Positions 35,890-51,331 are shown, counted from the first letter of the stretch. The stretch: 64,000 bases of DNA from Ophiura sarsii (GCA_035610835.1 CM069443.1:87666690-87730689), one strand, 5' to 3'. Numbers and translations are program-made. Notes: generated by a model not told the origin, from the letters alone.

Positions 35890-37660
35890 TTGATGGTTCT
35901 ATCTTTAATTGCTACACACAGTTATTTTTATCTGGGACCTCACATAGAGGGCCATGAATAAACAAAACATCATAACAATTTTAGAAAGAGCCTGCTGACA
36001 GAATGATGGTATAGATTCTCCCAATATATTACAAGAGTCTGAATGGATACCTGTTGGTGTGTTTTGTCAATTTTATGTACTGAATATTGTACTAATGTTA
36101 TGCACAAATCCATGTGGGATTGTCATGTACTGAAATTCTTTTCTTATACTTAATTTTAAAAATTGGTTGAAATTTGAACTGATCATTGATTATCCTTATT
36201 TTTTTCTAAAAAATAAAATAGGAGAAATACATGATCTGATTAGGCTATTTAAAAAAAATCTTTTGTCTCAAAGCTCTTCAGTTTTTCAAAACCTAATGTG
36301 GAATGCGATTTTTTAAATTTTATTTTTATAAATATAAAATATTGAAATCCTTGTATTTAAAATGATGTGATCAATGAAAATCTGTGAAATTTTGGGATTT
36401 TTTTTTTTTTTTTTGAAAAAAAAAAAAAATCATATTTGTTTTCTTCTAACGCGCATCAATTAACAAACGCACGCGGGAGCTTGAGACAAATGATCCTTTT
36501 AATATAGCCTTACGAGTTGATGCCTTTCTAGTATGACTGGAATTTCAACCTATGAAGATACATCCACCAATATTGATACATGTTCTTACAAAATCAGACC
36601 AAGCTGGATGGAGGACCAATTTTAATTATTGAATAAGTTTGGATGAAATTTCCGGAGCAATGGTGCTTTCCTTTTATTGAAATTATACATTCCTTTTTCA
36701 AATTGTTGAAAAATTGTGAAATTACTATAATTTGTTGACTATTATTTCTGTTTACTGTCTTATCAGTTCTTGCCATTGTCCGGTTTCATCTTGTTTTGGA
36801 TAGAGCATGTCGCATATTGATTGCAAATGTATCGGAGAGATTAAAGTGTTATGCCCCAATTTTCTTGCTAAGAGCAAGACACAAGTGCAATCGATAAAAC
36901 GAATTATTATACACGCCTTAAGTACAAGACCTTAACAGTATGAATGAATTATGCCATATACTATGCCATATACTACATAAGTTTAAATGTAATTAATTTA
37001 GTTTTGAGTTATAATATTGATAATATGTCTTTTCATATTTTTTATTCAATGAAGTTTTTTTTTATTTACAGGCTGTCCTAAAGTATGGACGCTCATGTTT
37101 AGTTTATGATATAAGTTCAGATATAATTATAGACACATTGAAGTTTGATTGGAAGCTGAGTCATTTACAATTGATTTTATACCAATCATAACATTGAGAT
37201 ATATATTTTTTTTTTTGGTTGCAAACTTTATTAGGTTTTTTGTTGTTGCATAATCATATATATAATGGAATAATTTCATAGTTGGTATTAAACAAATAAC
37301 CCATGTGTCAACTCTATTTACCTAAGTGTTTCTATAATGATTTCATAATTAACTTTATAACACTAAACATGGCTGGCCACTCATTATGAACCCCTGTAGT
37401 TTGTATTAATTTGCCATTGACGTAATGATGTAAACCTCTATAACATGCTTCATTGCCTCGGCAATATGTCCACACAAATCACATGGCACACGCTATACAC
37501 GGTAAAGTTTGAATTCCCCGCTGTAAGCCCAGTGGGATTTGTTTGGACATATTTCTGGGGCAACAAAAATAGTATTACATGGCACTTGTATAGCGAAGAT
37601 GTTCACCAGTCTTGTCTGATTGGGGTGTTATACTATGATCATTGTTGTATAAATATTGTG
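35890..37660. other. No gene seen downstream of the PLPP6-like gene
   Basis: AT-rich 3' flank. A run of T followed by A at 36401-36430 can form a hairpin. No supported coding region. Confidence 0.5.
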
Positions 37661-37664
37661 TTCA

Positions 37665-38038
37665 GGCCACACAAAGACCACACCTGTTCTACGGGCCCGA
37701 CCGACCCATGTAGAGCGTGTGTGGTCTAGTGGATAAGAAGCCGGTCTCACGATGCAAAGGTTGTGAGTTCGAGCCCCGCTAGGTCCAACATGTTTGTATC
37801 CTTGGGCAAGGTACTTAGTCTCAATTGCCTCGTCGACCCAAGCGAGATTGGGGAGCTGTTACAAAGGGTGATATTACAATCTAAGTGCTGATATTGATGT
37901 GCGCCTAGCCGGCAGCCTACGATAGATGAAAGCGAAATGAACTTGTGACGATTTCCTAACGACAGTGTAATAATATATATAGGCTACAGCGCCATGAGCG
38001 TCGCTTGCGGCGGATACCGGCGCTATATAAATATCCAC

Positions 38039-38081
<43 letters not shown>

Positions 38082-38456
38082 TCAAATGCTCAACAACAAA
38101 AATAGATAGAAAATTGTTTTGAACATTTTTGATTTTTTTGAAAACTTTTGAAAATTGTTGCAATTTCACGAAACACACACACACACACACAATCCACAAA
38201 ACCTAACGATCGACTGCCCAGGCCTCAAAATAAGAAATGAAAAGGGCAGGCAATTTAAGGCAATTTGAAAGGGGCACCAACTTTATCCAAGGCCATTATG
38301 TACTTTTGAATGGAGTGAAAACAGCCAGAAATTGAGGGCATCAAGGCTACTAGGTGGGGCATCGAAGGCAATTGATGCCTTCGATTAATTTGAGCCCTGC
38401 ACTGCCCCTACCTGAGAGGTCCGTGCCCTTTGAACAGGTTTTTTTTCTTTGTGGCC
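37665..38456. mobile_element. GGCGAC-family MITE split by a SINE
   Basis: Left end GGCCACACAAAGACC then CACCTGTTCTACGGG; right end GTCCGTGCCC, AACAGG, then TTTCTTTGTGGCC. The ends are a GGCCAC variant of the family. The tRNA-headed SINE at 37714-38082 lies inside, so the MITE inserted first. Confidence 0.65.
37714..38082 (+). mobile_element. tRNA-headed SINE with (ATT)n tail
   Basis: The tRNA-like head has A box TGGTCTAGTGGATAAG and B box GAGTTCGAGCCCC. The body contains CTTGGGCAAGGTACTTAG, and the end is GGCGCTATATAAATATCC before about 13 ATT repeats. The acceptor stem does not pair, so it is not a functional tRNA. Its body differs from the TTAGGGTTA-ending SINEs here. Confidence 0.8.
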
Positions 38457-38459
38457 TTA

Positions 38460-39620
38460 TTGTGAAAGAATGGGAGTATAATATTTTCAGCAGAGCTGTT
38501 GTTACTCTCCTAGGGCTGACCAATCACTCCCATCCCTTAACATTGTATTCAAATGTATTATATCTGTATGAAGTAATCAAATTACTTGAATAGCTTGAAA
38601 GATATAAGCTGTATATAATACAGCCATTTTGAGCGCAGTAGCATTGAAATAAGGTTGTAGATCACTCAATAATAAATTGTCAAGATTATAAGGTGACAGC
38701 CTCATCACCCTTGTTTTAATAGAGGTGGATGGTAGCCTCTCCAAGGTTGGTTGGTTGCTAGGGTTCTGTAGTATTTGTTGCAATTTTTCTTATAATAAAG
38801 AAACCCGTCAGGCTCGAGGCTGATATATAGACCATTTCAAACCGAGATCAGAAAACTGAAAAAATACAGGTCACATGGATGGATAGAAGCAGGTTTTATG
38901 ACAAGACGAGATGCGCAAAAAAAATAGCAGATGGTAATCCCAAAGTTTGATTTTCTTTTACCCGGGTAGCTACTGTTCAGGCTAAAATTGTGGCTTTAGG
39001 AGTGAGTAATGACATATGGTCTTCACCTAAGATATTATCTTCATGGCTATATAGCTACATTTAGCTGTATGTGGCAGTTTGGTATTCTTAAAGATCGCGT
39101 AGTAAAAAGCATTTATACGTTCGACAAATAAAAATATTTCGCCAACTTTTCTTTGATGACTTCGATGAATCAGAACTTTTTTGTAAGTAAACAACAACCT
39201 CTTACACAGATCTTGAAATAACACTTTTACATTTGTTACATCATAGCCGCACATATTTCAAGGTCCATTTAGTGCAATAATTGAATTTACTAATGCTTAG
39301 CTTAGCAATCCATTCTCTTCATTTGTCAAAAAAAATTCTTTTTGTTATTTTAGTTTTAACATCATTTCAAATCTAATTTAAGAAAATTGTAAAAATGTTT
39401 AAAAAAAGAGTGATGCTTCTGCCCTGCCCGATTAGCATATAACACTCAAACAAAATGGACCTTATAGGCATATGGTGCAAGACATATTTGCTATATCTAT
39501 TGTGAGCCCCATCCATTATAAACATGACAACATTTTAATTGAACCATGTATTACTAGTGAGTGGTGATCATTCCATTAGTATGCAAACAACATTTTAGAA
39601 TTAATTAATGTACTTAAATC
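38460..39620. other. No gene seen
   Basis: No repeat structure or supported coding region noticed; open frames of 68-79 codons lack any support. Confidence 0.45.
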
Positions 39621-39624
39621 TCAA

Positions 39625-39917
39625 TTAACCCTAACCGCACTGAATCTCACTAAATCTCACTGCCAGAAACTATCTCCAGGCACGTGCTGCTGCATTGCCG
39701 CGATGACGTCACCTACTGCAGGCATATGTGGCCACGGAGTTTGTGGCCGCATATGACCTAGGGAGTTAGCTCAGTTGGTAGAGGGACAGACTTGGGTGCG
39801 GATGGTCCGGCGATCGAATCCCGGGGGGTGCTGGGTGATTTTTCGGGTAAAAAAAAGAGCACTTTTCCCCCCTCCCCCCGATACGCACAAAAATCTAGCT
39901 TTACTGGTTAGGGTTAA
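39625..39917 (+). mobile_element. tRNA-headed SINE ending in TTAGGGTTA (plus strand)
   Basis: The tRNA-like head from about 39763 has A box TTAGCTCAGTTGGTAGAG and B box GCGATCGAATCCC. The body has a C-rich part and ends CTAGCTTTACTGGTTAGGGT. Upstream, a segment begins TTAACCCTAACC at 39625, giving inverted telomere-like motifs at both ends; it may be a second, older copy or part of a composite unit. Confidence 0.7.
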
Positions 39918-39919
39918 GG

Positions 39920-41650
39920 AAATGTCAATTTTTGATGTGCATTAATTTCCTGAATCTCTATAAAAGAAATACAAGATTAGGATGGTCACCCTGGACTTAT
40001 TGACACTATGTACACATTGTATTATAGCCTGCTATGTGACCATCGTCAGTCCGTATTCCTCAAACTATTGAGGTCACCTTACGAAAATAGTATTTACACA
40101 ATACATGTATCACAGTTATATGATGATTCCTAATGTTGTTAACTACACAATCTGTGACATAATGCTATGTATATATCAAAGGCTGATTTAAGGAGGAGGA
40201 AATTTCCAGAGTGGTGAAAATTGCTTCATATTTTAATCCTGTAGCAAAAGTAATCAAAAAAGTATGTTTACAGTTTACAGATGAACAAATTGGGCCATTT
40301 TATTCTAATAGTTGGTAACATTTGAATTGCTTGCTCGTCCCAGGTTTCTGGTTACAGGAGCAGGATAAATATGTGTTCAAAACACATACTAAGTTATAAC
40401 AAAGGGTTTAGTATAAATAATAATTAGCTAATGATATTTAATGGGACCACTGTACTCGAACATGTCCAAAGCTTTAGATAACAGACCAAAATGAGAAAGA
40501 TAATCTCATAGCAGATAATAACATGTATTATTTGTTTGTCATGCTAGTGAAATGTTCATCAATATATTGGCCACTTGAATAGCCATTGATAAGTCAATGA
40601 AAGTAAACTGCTGAAATAAAATGTGAACACTTTTTTCAATCTCCAATTGTTCAAATATTCATGATATTTTCATATTATGTTTCATATCAATGAACAGCTG
40701 ATGTGTTCCTCTTTCTAAGGATACCTCATTCATAACAATAACTTATTCCAGTGCTTAGCCAATTGCTTGAGAATACTTTAACAAGTGATTGATACAAATG
40801 AGGTATCGTTGGAAAATAAGGCCCATCAGCTTTATTGATATGGAACACAATAGGAATATATCACAAAATATACAGAAAATTGCAAAAGAAGTCTGAACTT
40901 TTTTTGAGCAGTTTATATAAAATGGGATGTGGCTTTAATGCTTGACTGATTATATACCAATCTGAAACAAGCCATTACTGTGTTGATCCAGACCTGGGGC
41001 TCGTATGCCCATTTAACATATTCAATTTGTATTCGTCTACCCATATCAAATCAGCGCAGCTGCTTATAACTCTTTTTTAAATCCAACCCACAAATCTTTT
41101 CATTGTTAAAGAAAATAATCGGTTTGTATTTTATTCTAGGTATGTAGGCCTATATTTAAGGGGAGTGTTAACCCACAAAACATCAAGCGCTGTAACTTCT
41201 GAACTATTAATGTAAAAATAAAGATTGCTCCTAGAGAAGTTTCTTTAGATGATGATGATGTTGGTGCAATTTTGCATCATTTTTTACCAAGATCTGATTT
41301 TGCCATGTTGTCTGCAAGTCTGATTCTTTGGTCAACATTTAAAAAATCAGCAGTTTTAGTGAAATTTGGTAACAAAAATGGATTCTCTGACTCATTTCCT
41401 TTCCAAAAATGTAAACTTTTATATATATACATCACATTAATAATTCAAAAGTTACAGCACTTGATAAATTTCATATTTTTGGGGATAACAGTAAGATGAC
41501 TGTACACACCTCATTGACTTGGTGATGATGTGAAGCAAGCATGACTGTATAATCCATAATTATAGTAATGTACTATCCACATATTTATTGCCATAATCAA
41601 AGGTCCTATAACGATTCAATAGTGGTCCCGCTGGTAGAGGGCCAAATAAA
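39920..41650. other. No gene seen
   Basis: AT-rich unique-looking sequence. A 75-codon frame at 41272-41499 is unsupported. Confidence 0.45.
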
Positions 41651-41655
41651 TACAC

Positions 41656-41901
41656 CGAGGGCTCAGAACCACAAAGCCTCATCTCCATGTTTTCAAAAAT
41701 GAGATTTTGGTATCAAAATGTTCAGAAAGAAATTCTCTTTCTAGTAAAAGACATTCTTATCTCCATAACACAACCCATTTCAAAGTTATAGTCAGTATCA
41801 CAAGGCCTCATCTCCATCTCCCCAACGTGTTTAAAAATCTTCAATAGTCTTTTCTCAAAATGGTCAAAATGGAGATAAGGCCTTGTGTTTTTGAGCCCTC
41901 G
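41656..41901. mobile_element. MITE-like inverted repeat, about 245 bp
   Basis: Left end GAGGGCTCAGAACCACAAAG then CCTCATCTCCAT; right end ATGGAGATAAGGCCTTGTGT then TTTTGAGCCCTC. An internal AAGGCCTCATCTCCAT forms a further copy. Non-coding. Confidence 0.8.
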
Positions 41902-41939
41902 AATGATAGATTGTTGTATACTCTAAGGTAGAACAATGT

Positions 41940-42062
41940 AGAAACCAGTAATGATTTACCCTCCCCCCCCCCCCCCCCCCCCACCCCCACGCTCCCGGGG
42001 CTTAAACCCCGACCTCTGGGTTCAGAGGCAAGCAATCTACCGCTAGGCCACAGGGGTCAACC
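41940..42062 (-). mobile_element. tRNA-headed SINE with poly-G body (minus strand)
   Basis: The minus strand reads TGTGGCCTAGCGGTAGATTG (A box) and GGGTTTAAGCCCC (B box), then a G tract of about 20. An adjoining block at 42090-42190 (GGGCCATTATTTCATCGAAA and a TTAGGGTTAAGG end) is shared with 13205-13310. Confidence 0.6.
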
Positions 42063-42194
42063 ATACTTGGCTCAGTATACCTTGCCAAGTATATAGCCTG
42101 GGGCCATTATTTCATCGAAAAACTGCCACACCGGGTGACACAACCACACCCCATCGTAGTAATTTGTAGTACTCAAGAGTGTTAGGGTTAAGGT

Positions 42195-43082
42195 TCTGCT
42201 CATTTTGTTCAACCTCCGAAATCTGTTGAAAATGAGTAGAAATCCAATTTTGAATATTTTGTGTATCGATTTAACATCCAGACTTTGCTTCAAATGAGGT
42301 GACTCTCCCGCTTATGATTTCTGCTTTATGGTAGTCATTTTTGCTTGTAAATAAGTATTGGGCGATGTAAATAAATACAGATATCACAAAGTGTACATTT
42401 ACGGTGCCTTAGTGATGAGCAGTATCTTACAACATAAATCTTGGATACTGCAATCGACAGTCCTAGTCCATTTGGATACCTACAGTTTTGTGGTGGGTAC
42501 CCATGGACAAACTTAAACTGCAGATCATAACATCCTCCAGAGATGCGTTATGCAGATGCAACTGTTTATCATTTGATTTTCCCAAGTCAGATATTTCCTA
42601 TTTGTGGACTACATGTATTTTGGACATAATTAGGATCATTGACTTGGCACAGTGTGCTACAGACTGAAACCTGACATTCTGTATTTTATTTCAATGATTA
42701 CAAATACTTATTGAAAAATAGGAACCTATTACATATGTCATACGAGGTATCAAAAAGTTCTTGACTTCACCAAGATGTGAAGGAGCCAGAATTTTTTTGT
42801 TGATATGTAACCCTTCAGACATCTTTAAAAAGTCACTGTGCAAAGTCACACATTTCTCCTACTTTTTATTACCTGTCCACAGACCGCCATTGTAGAGATC
42901 CTCAGAGTGACGGCCATTGATTGATCCTCAGATTTCCTCAGATTGCGTTATTCACCAAAACAGCAATAAATAGTTTAAAGTTTTGACAGAAAGGGGTCAA
43001 AGGTTATTACAAACCAGCTTGGTGACTATAATCTTATGGGTAACATGGGTTGTACACAGATTGACCTCTAATGACCCCTACA
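42195..43082. other. No gene seen
   Basis: No supported coding region or repeat structure noticed. Confidence 0.4.
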
Positions 43083-45490
43083 TGTTTTTCTTGTATCCTG
43101 GTGATGCTGCGTACTGCGCATTTGCTTTGGCGTCGATCAGCTGCAAATATTTCAAACGCAGTACGCCCTCCTTGTGACGCAGACAAACACAACTGTTGTT
43201 GCATGTTTACATTTGGTCAGTTTTCAAACAAGGATTTAGAAAATATAGTAGGCCTATTATAATGCCTATCCCTTTTGTAGCAGGCGAAGATTGTGCTAAC
43301 TGGCCCGACTTTTCGCCGCCTCATTTTTGTTTGATCATAACTCAGCCCAAGAATATTCAGTGATGATTTCTATGTGAGATTACAAACTCGGACGTGTATA
43401 CATTTTATAAGACAATCTGAAGACCTCAGGGAAAAACCTGAGCGAAATAGTCCCAATTTTAAGCCGCAATCCGAATAATTCATCGACTAACATACACCTG
43501 TACGCCGACCCGCGTAAGGTTTTGGTGAGGTGAACACATGGGTATAGTGTAGACGGAGTTGATTTAACAATGCCATCTTCAGAACACTGTTTTATATGAT
43601 GCGGAAGGGATCGCGGCGTGCCTAAGGAATATTAGACCCATGCAGCGATGCCATATTCAGAAAAGACATTGTGCAAATGCGTGCTATCTTCAGTAGACAG
43701 CATACAAAGAGATGCTATCTTCAGAAGGTAATTGGGCAGAGGGATGCTATCTTCAGTAGACAATGCATAGCGGTGTATGCCTGTTCTGCATACGTTGCAA
43801 GGAGAAGGCCTCTCTCCTGCGCCAATTCAAACAAATATGTTATCTTAGCTGGATTTATTGTCGTTGTCAAAATGTAAATTGCCCTAGTGAGTGACTAAAC
43901 ATTACGTTACTTACCAAATTAAGACCAACCAAAAAAACACAACTTTTCATCAAACTAGAATGTATGTAACAACTAGCCTTTTCTTCAAGACAGCAAAACG
44001 TTTAGTTTCATCTCGCTGACTGCAAAACGCATTTGTTTGATGTTTTTCTTGTATCCTGGTGATGCTGCGTACTGCGCATTTGCTTTGGCGTCGATCAGCT
44101 GCAAATATTTCAAACGCAGTACGCCCTCCTTGTGACGCAGACAAACACAACTGTTGTTGCATGTTTACATTTGGTCAGTTTTCAAACAAGGATTTAGAAA
44201 ATATAGTAGGCCTATTATAATGCCTATCCCTTTTGTAGCAGGCGAAGATTGTGCCAACTGGCCCGACTTTTCGCCGCCTCATTTTTGTTTGATCATAACT
44301 CAGCCCAAGAATATTCAGTGATGATTTCTATGTGAGATTACAAACTCGGACGTGTATACATTTTATAAGACAAACTGAAGACCTCAGGGGAAAACCTGAG
44401 CGAAATAGTCCCAATTTTAAGACGCAGTCCGAATAATTCATCGACTAACATACACCTGTACGCTGACCCGCGTAAGGTTTTGGTGGGGTGAACACATGGG
44501 TATAGTGTAGACGGAGTTGATTTAACAATGCCATCTTCAGAACACTGTATTATATGATGCGGAAGGGATCGCCGCGTGCCCAAGGAATTATTAGACCCAT
44601 GCAGCGATGCCATCTTCAGAAAAGACATTGTGCAAATGCGTGCTATCTTCAGAAGACAGCATACATAGAGATGCTATCTTCAGACGGTCATTGTGCAGAG
44701 GGGTGCTATCTTCAGTAGACAATGCATAGCGGTGTATGCCTGTTCTGCATACGTTGCAGTGAGCAGGCCGCTCTCCTGCGCCAAGTAAAACAAATATTTT
44801 ATCTTAGCTGGATTTAGTGTCGTTGTCAAAGTGTAAATTGCCCTAGTGAGTGACTAAACATTAGGTTACTTACCAAATTAAGACCAACCAAAAGAAACAA
44901 ACTTTTCATAAAACTAGAATGTATTTAACAACCAGCCTTTTCTTCCAGACAGCAAAACGTTTAGTTTCATCTCGCTGACTGCAAAACGCTTTTGTTTCAT
45001 GATTTTCTTGTATCCTGGTGATGCTGCGTACTGCGCATTTGCTTTTTTGCGTTGATCAGCTGCAAATATTTCAAATGCAGTACGCTGACCATTCACGCAA
45101 GGTCTCCTTGTGACGCAAACAAACACAACTGTTGTTGCATGTTTACATTTGGTCAGTTTTCAAACAAGCATTAAGAAAATATAGTAGGCCTACATGTATG
45201 CCTACCCCTTTTGTAGCAGGCGAAGATTGTGCTAACTGGCCCGACTTTTCGCCGCCTTATTTTTGTATGATCATAACTCAGCCCAAGAATATTCAGTGAT
45301 GATTTCTATGTAAGATTACAAACTCGGACGTGTATACATTTTATAAGACAATCTGAAGACCTCAGGGAAAAACCTGAGCAAAATAGTCCCAATTTTAAGC
45401 CGCAATCCGAATAATTTATCGACTAACATACACCTGTACGCTGACCCGCGTAAGGTTTGTGTGGGGTGAACACATTGGTATAGTAGACGG
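43083..45490 (+). repeat. 958-bp tandem repeat, two and a half copies
   Basis: TTGTATCCTGGTGATGCTGC starts copies at about 43091, 44049 and 45008. The first two are complete and over 95 percent alike by eye; the third stops near 45490. Inside each unit the motif ATGCTATCTTCAG recurs several times. Open frames here are short and not conserved between units. Confidence 0.9.
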
Positions 45491-45494
45491 AGAC

Positions 45495-46318
45495 TGAGGA
45501 GCCTATATAAGTTTTCATCCGAGCCAGAGGCAACTTATCTTATCAGATGTGAAAACTCTGACTGACCCGGATGTACAGTACAATATAACAGCAGAGCTCT
45601 CTGTTTCCAGTTAGTTCATCAACGATGAACTCAATTCATTGTCATTAATTCATACACTCTTAGTAGTGTCGAACCAATCAGAAAGCAAGAAACTAAAATA
45701 CCGTGCCGTTCAATGCGTGCACCACACACTTTGTTTTTATTCGTTGTTCAGAAATCACTGGTTCGCCGATTTTCACTGCGGGTGTTAGGAAACTTGTAAA
45801 CATGTTTTAATTCTTTTTACATACGTCAAAATTATGCTCAAATTGTGAATTTTGATTTGTAAAGTGTCGTGTATGAATTAGGTTAATACATGCATATGTT
45901 TTGTTTCTCGAAAAATTAGAAAAATCAATGCACTTACGCAAATGTTGATATGCTCACAATAGCACTCTCCCTGGGGGTTGTGCCATTACTCACTCATCAA
46001 CATCAGCACGCGTGAATTGATTTATCTAATTTCTCTCGAAACGACATATAAGCATTTATTGACCTATAAACATTATACTGAAGTAAAAAGAAAACATCCT
46101 TTTGCAGAGATGTCACATTGCAGGTGTGGGGTCTTGTTGATTAGGGCCGCGATTGGTAAAGTCCTATTTGTTTCCAAGTACGTACTTCACATCTTTCGGT
46201 TTTACTGCGCCCTTGCTATCGCGAATGACGCTGAACTAAAATACAAAAAGGTGGTATTTTTCCCGGGGTATTTTTATGATCGTTGTTGCAAAGTTGGTTC
46301 AATCAATGATGTCAGTAA
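45495..46318. other. No gene seen
   Basis: A 143-codon frame at 45978-46409 has no signal peptide or recognisable domain and runs into the fold-back element that starts at 46319, so it is not called. Confidence 0.45.
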
Positions 46319-48035
<1,717 letters not shown>

Positions 48036-48149
48036 ATGCACTAACATAATGTTAATTAAACATATAAGATGGAGAACTTATGTCATTAAAATATATGAAC
48101 ACTAAAGAAATGTGTTTTGAGTCTTATTGCTTATTGTCATTAAGTTACA

Positions 48150-48325
48150 CAGTGAACCTCGTTAACACAAACTCTGTTAACAAAAATAATCCTGTTAACA
48201 TAAAGTGTCATTCAAGTCCCAAGCTTATAATGTTACCATTATAATATGACTGGATAACACAAATTCCTGATAACACAAACTTAAATGCACTGCCCAGGCA
48301 ACTTTGTGTTAATGAAGTTCCACTG
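48150..48325. mobile_element. Small MITE with CAGTGAACCTCG ends
   Basis: Left end CAGTGAACCTCGTTAACACA; right end TGTGTTAATGAAGTTCCACTG minus one base. Internal GATAACACAAA and GTTAACA motifs recur. The end sequence recalls pogo/Tigger-type elements, but no clean TA duplication is visible. Confidence 0.55.
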
Positions 48326-48329
48326 TTAT

Positions 48330-51300
48330 AACACCCTGTGGCACCCAAGGTTGAGAGATTACATGAACATAACAATCGCACTGTAATATCACCAGTTGCG
48401 GCATTTCCCCCCCCCCCCCCCCCCCCCCAAAAGAAGAATCTGCCCCCCAAACAAAATAAATTAGTTAAAATTAGACAACATTTGAAAATTTTAGCATAAA
48501 ACAGCTAAATTGTGGGTGCAATGACGATTTTGTATACCAAATTAGTTAACATTTTACCAAATGATCCCCTTCCCCCCCCCCCCCCCCCCTCAAAAAAAGA
48601 AAGAAAAAAGTATGGTGCTGGTGCCGCCACTGAATATCACATCCAAAGCCAAAGATTGAGTCTCTCAATTTAGGGTGATCAGCAAAAAGGGTGGCATTGT
48701 TATTTCTAAATGTAACAGGGAACTGGGTGAAAAAGAAGATGCATAATAATTATTAGGAAATGAGTATATATGGTCACTAAAATGTGAAATGTTGGTGTTA
48801 TTTTTTTGGCATCAAGTGAACTGAATTTGACATCTTTTTGTTTAATGTGATTAATAAATTATGTGCCGCTGTGCGATATTAAATTCAAATAACAAACTTC
48901 AAATGAACTAAATGTTCCACGCTAGAGATGCTTAAAATCTAAGACTATTAATTATCATACAAGTTCGGTAAAAATTTATAAAAAAACTTGTTTTTATCAA
49001 TAGACTACTTGTAATATCTTCAACAAATTCCCGTCGGCTGAAACATACTGTAAAGTCATTGATCAGACCGCTATTCCTAGTTGCTCAAATTTCTCAGTAT
49101 GCGCCATCATTTAATCCACAGCAGGGTAGCAATAAATACCTCGCCTCACAATTGCGATAAAGCCTCTGTTTAGAAGCCCGTAACATTACACATTGGCATG
49201 GTTTCTATTGCCTTTCCGTCGATTTAATGTGTCACCCTGTGATTGAGGAGTACAAATAATAGAACAGACTACGGAAGAACGTGTCTCCACTCAACTATTT
49301 TGGGGTCAAGGGTGTGCCGCCCAGGGTCTCAAAGGGGAGGGGGGGGGGGGACTGAACTGAGAATTTTATGGTGAAAATAGGGTCTTAACACTTTCCACGC
49401 GGCAGGCAGCTGCAGACGACATTCCAAAATTTCACAAAATGTTTCAAAAATTTCAGAATTATTGATTTTCATTACCATATTTGGAATCACCACGAGAAAT
49501 GCATTGAAATAAGTACAAACATGCCTAATATTGGGTCAGTAATCCTTGAGATAGACTTTGAAAGTTGGGAAAGGTTTAAAAATATCATGTATTTTTCAAT
49601 ACATAAGTACTTAGGGCCTACATTCTGATGGGGAAGTGTTGAAAACGAACGGGATCCTAATATAATCCGACCAAGGAGTTATGACCTGACAATCGCCGCA
49701 AGATTTTTGTTAGCCCATTCAGGAGAGGTGAGAAGCCCTGACAGGTAAACGGTCCGATTTTAATGCCGACTTTTTTAAATTTTAATTCCGAATTATTTTT
49801 TTAAGGATAATTTTCTCGGGCGCCACCATCAATAATTCCTTTTGTGTGTAGGGTCGATTTTAATTGTGTTTGGCCTATGAATGGCTCACGCACCAGGATT
49901 ATATCTGAACATACCATTTCTAAGGGTTTTGCTTCATTATAGACTCCTTTTTTGGGACATTAGACCTATTTTTTTTGGCAAATCTTCGTGAAAATAGACC
50001 CGTTAAAAAAATAGGTCTAATGGGAATTCCTTTAGTATACCCTACCACTGCATGTCTTCAATGGGGACTTTTAAAGAACGACCCATACACCCTTACACAC
50101 CGAGAAATAAGAATGGTAGGGTATTCTAAAGCTTACCCCCGATTCGTGAAAATAGACCGATTTGTAAAAAGTGACCATTAGGGATTTTCAAAATCAAACC
50201 CCATGTTTAGGGATTTTTTGCAAAAAAACTACCCAATAGAGCGGCACATCCATATATTTAAATCTATGGGCACGTCCCACTCTGACCACCCCCCCCCCCC
50301 CCCCCCCCCCCCCCCACCCCGGAAAAATACAGAATGAAGTGCTTGCTTTATAAACGGCCCGGGAATAACGGCGAAATGTTTGCAGAGTTTTCGGATCTTT
50401 ACGGTCATGAAGGGGAAAATAGAAGCCGGACCGTTCGACTTAGAGAGATCCATAATCATGTCCGTTAAGAGAAGAGGTTTCGCCGTCTTCCAACACATCT
50501 ATGCCAAAGCGACTTTTATCCTGTGTCATCTGGTCGAGTTGCAAAGGAATCTCACTTCGGCAGCTTGAAGATGAAAGGAAACTTAGTTATTGCCGACGCT
50601 TTGGAACCCGACTTTTTATTTTGACGGAATAAATCGTATTCAAAATTAGGAACCAGCGCGATGCGTTAACTCCGCCGGAGCTGCCAAAAGTGATTTCTTT
50701 GCAAAGTCATTTTATCGGAAATGTTGGGGCAGCTATGATTTTGTTCTAACCTAGCACATTTTTAAACGCACCGATCATTTTCCTGATACTTGCTGTAAGG
50801 TTCAAGTATATGATGGTTGATATATAGTTTTAAATTCAGATGTGGACTCGCCCGCAATTTCGTTTAAGAACGATTCTTCGACGCCCGATTCTCGCCATTT
50901 CCTAGTAATTTGGCGATTTTTAGTCAAAACACGAGATAATCAAATGACGAATTTTCAACTAGGTTTCTTTAAAATATTCCAACTAAACTCATTTTTGCAA
51001 AAGGCAAGGGTTGTCTCTATTAAACATTTTGTAAAATAATAAATTTGCAACTTGGTTATGATATAATCGTCATTTCACGGCAGTCGGAGCAATTATAAAA
51101 TTTAGCAACTGTCCGACATCGGCACGGTGCTGCGTGCGGTAGCGCGCGATGGTGCGTATTTAAAAAAAATATGACGCGATGTACCACGTGCGGTTCTACT
51201 GAATGAGCTAGCTACATCCCCCAGTCTTCAATATTACCGTACGGCCGCTAAAGCTGTACTAAATTCGTCGGAACCTGCAAGATAGCGACGTAAGAGGGCG

Positions 51301-51331
51301 ACTGAGAGTTACAGTCTACTGAATGGATGAG
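48330..51331. other. Repeat-rich stretch without a supported gene
   Basis: It contains homopolymers near 48404 (C), 48575 (C), 49337 (G) and 50288 (C, about 28). A SINE or MITE end GCCGCCACTG lies near 48634, and a relative of the element at 30565 near 49310. Open frames at 50229-50568 on both strands overlap and lack support. Confidence 0.4.

Noticed and set aside
37714..37790. Functional tRNA gene
   Set aside because: The acceptor ends do not pair, and it is followed by a SINE body and (ATT)n tail.
39763..39835. Functional tRNA gene
   Set aside because: A and B boxes are good but the acceptor stem does not pair. The body and 3' end match the SINE at 32511.
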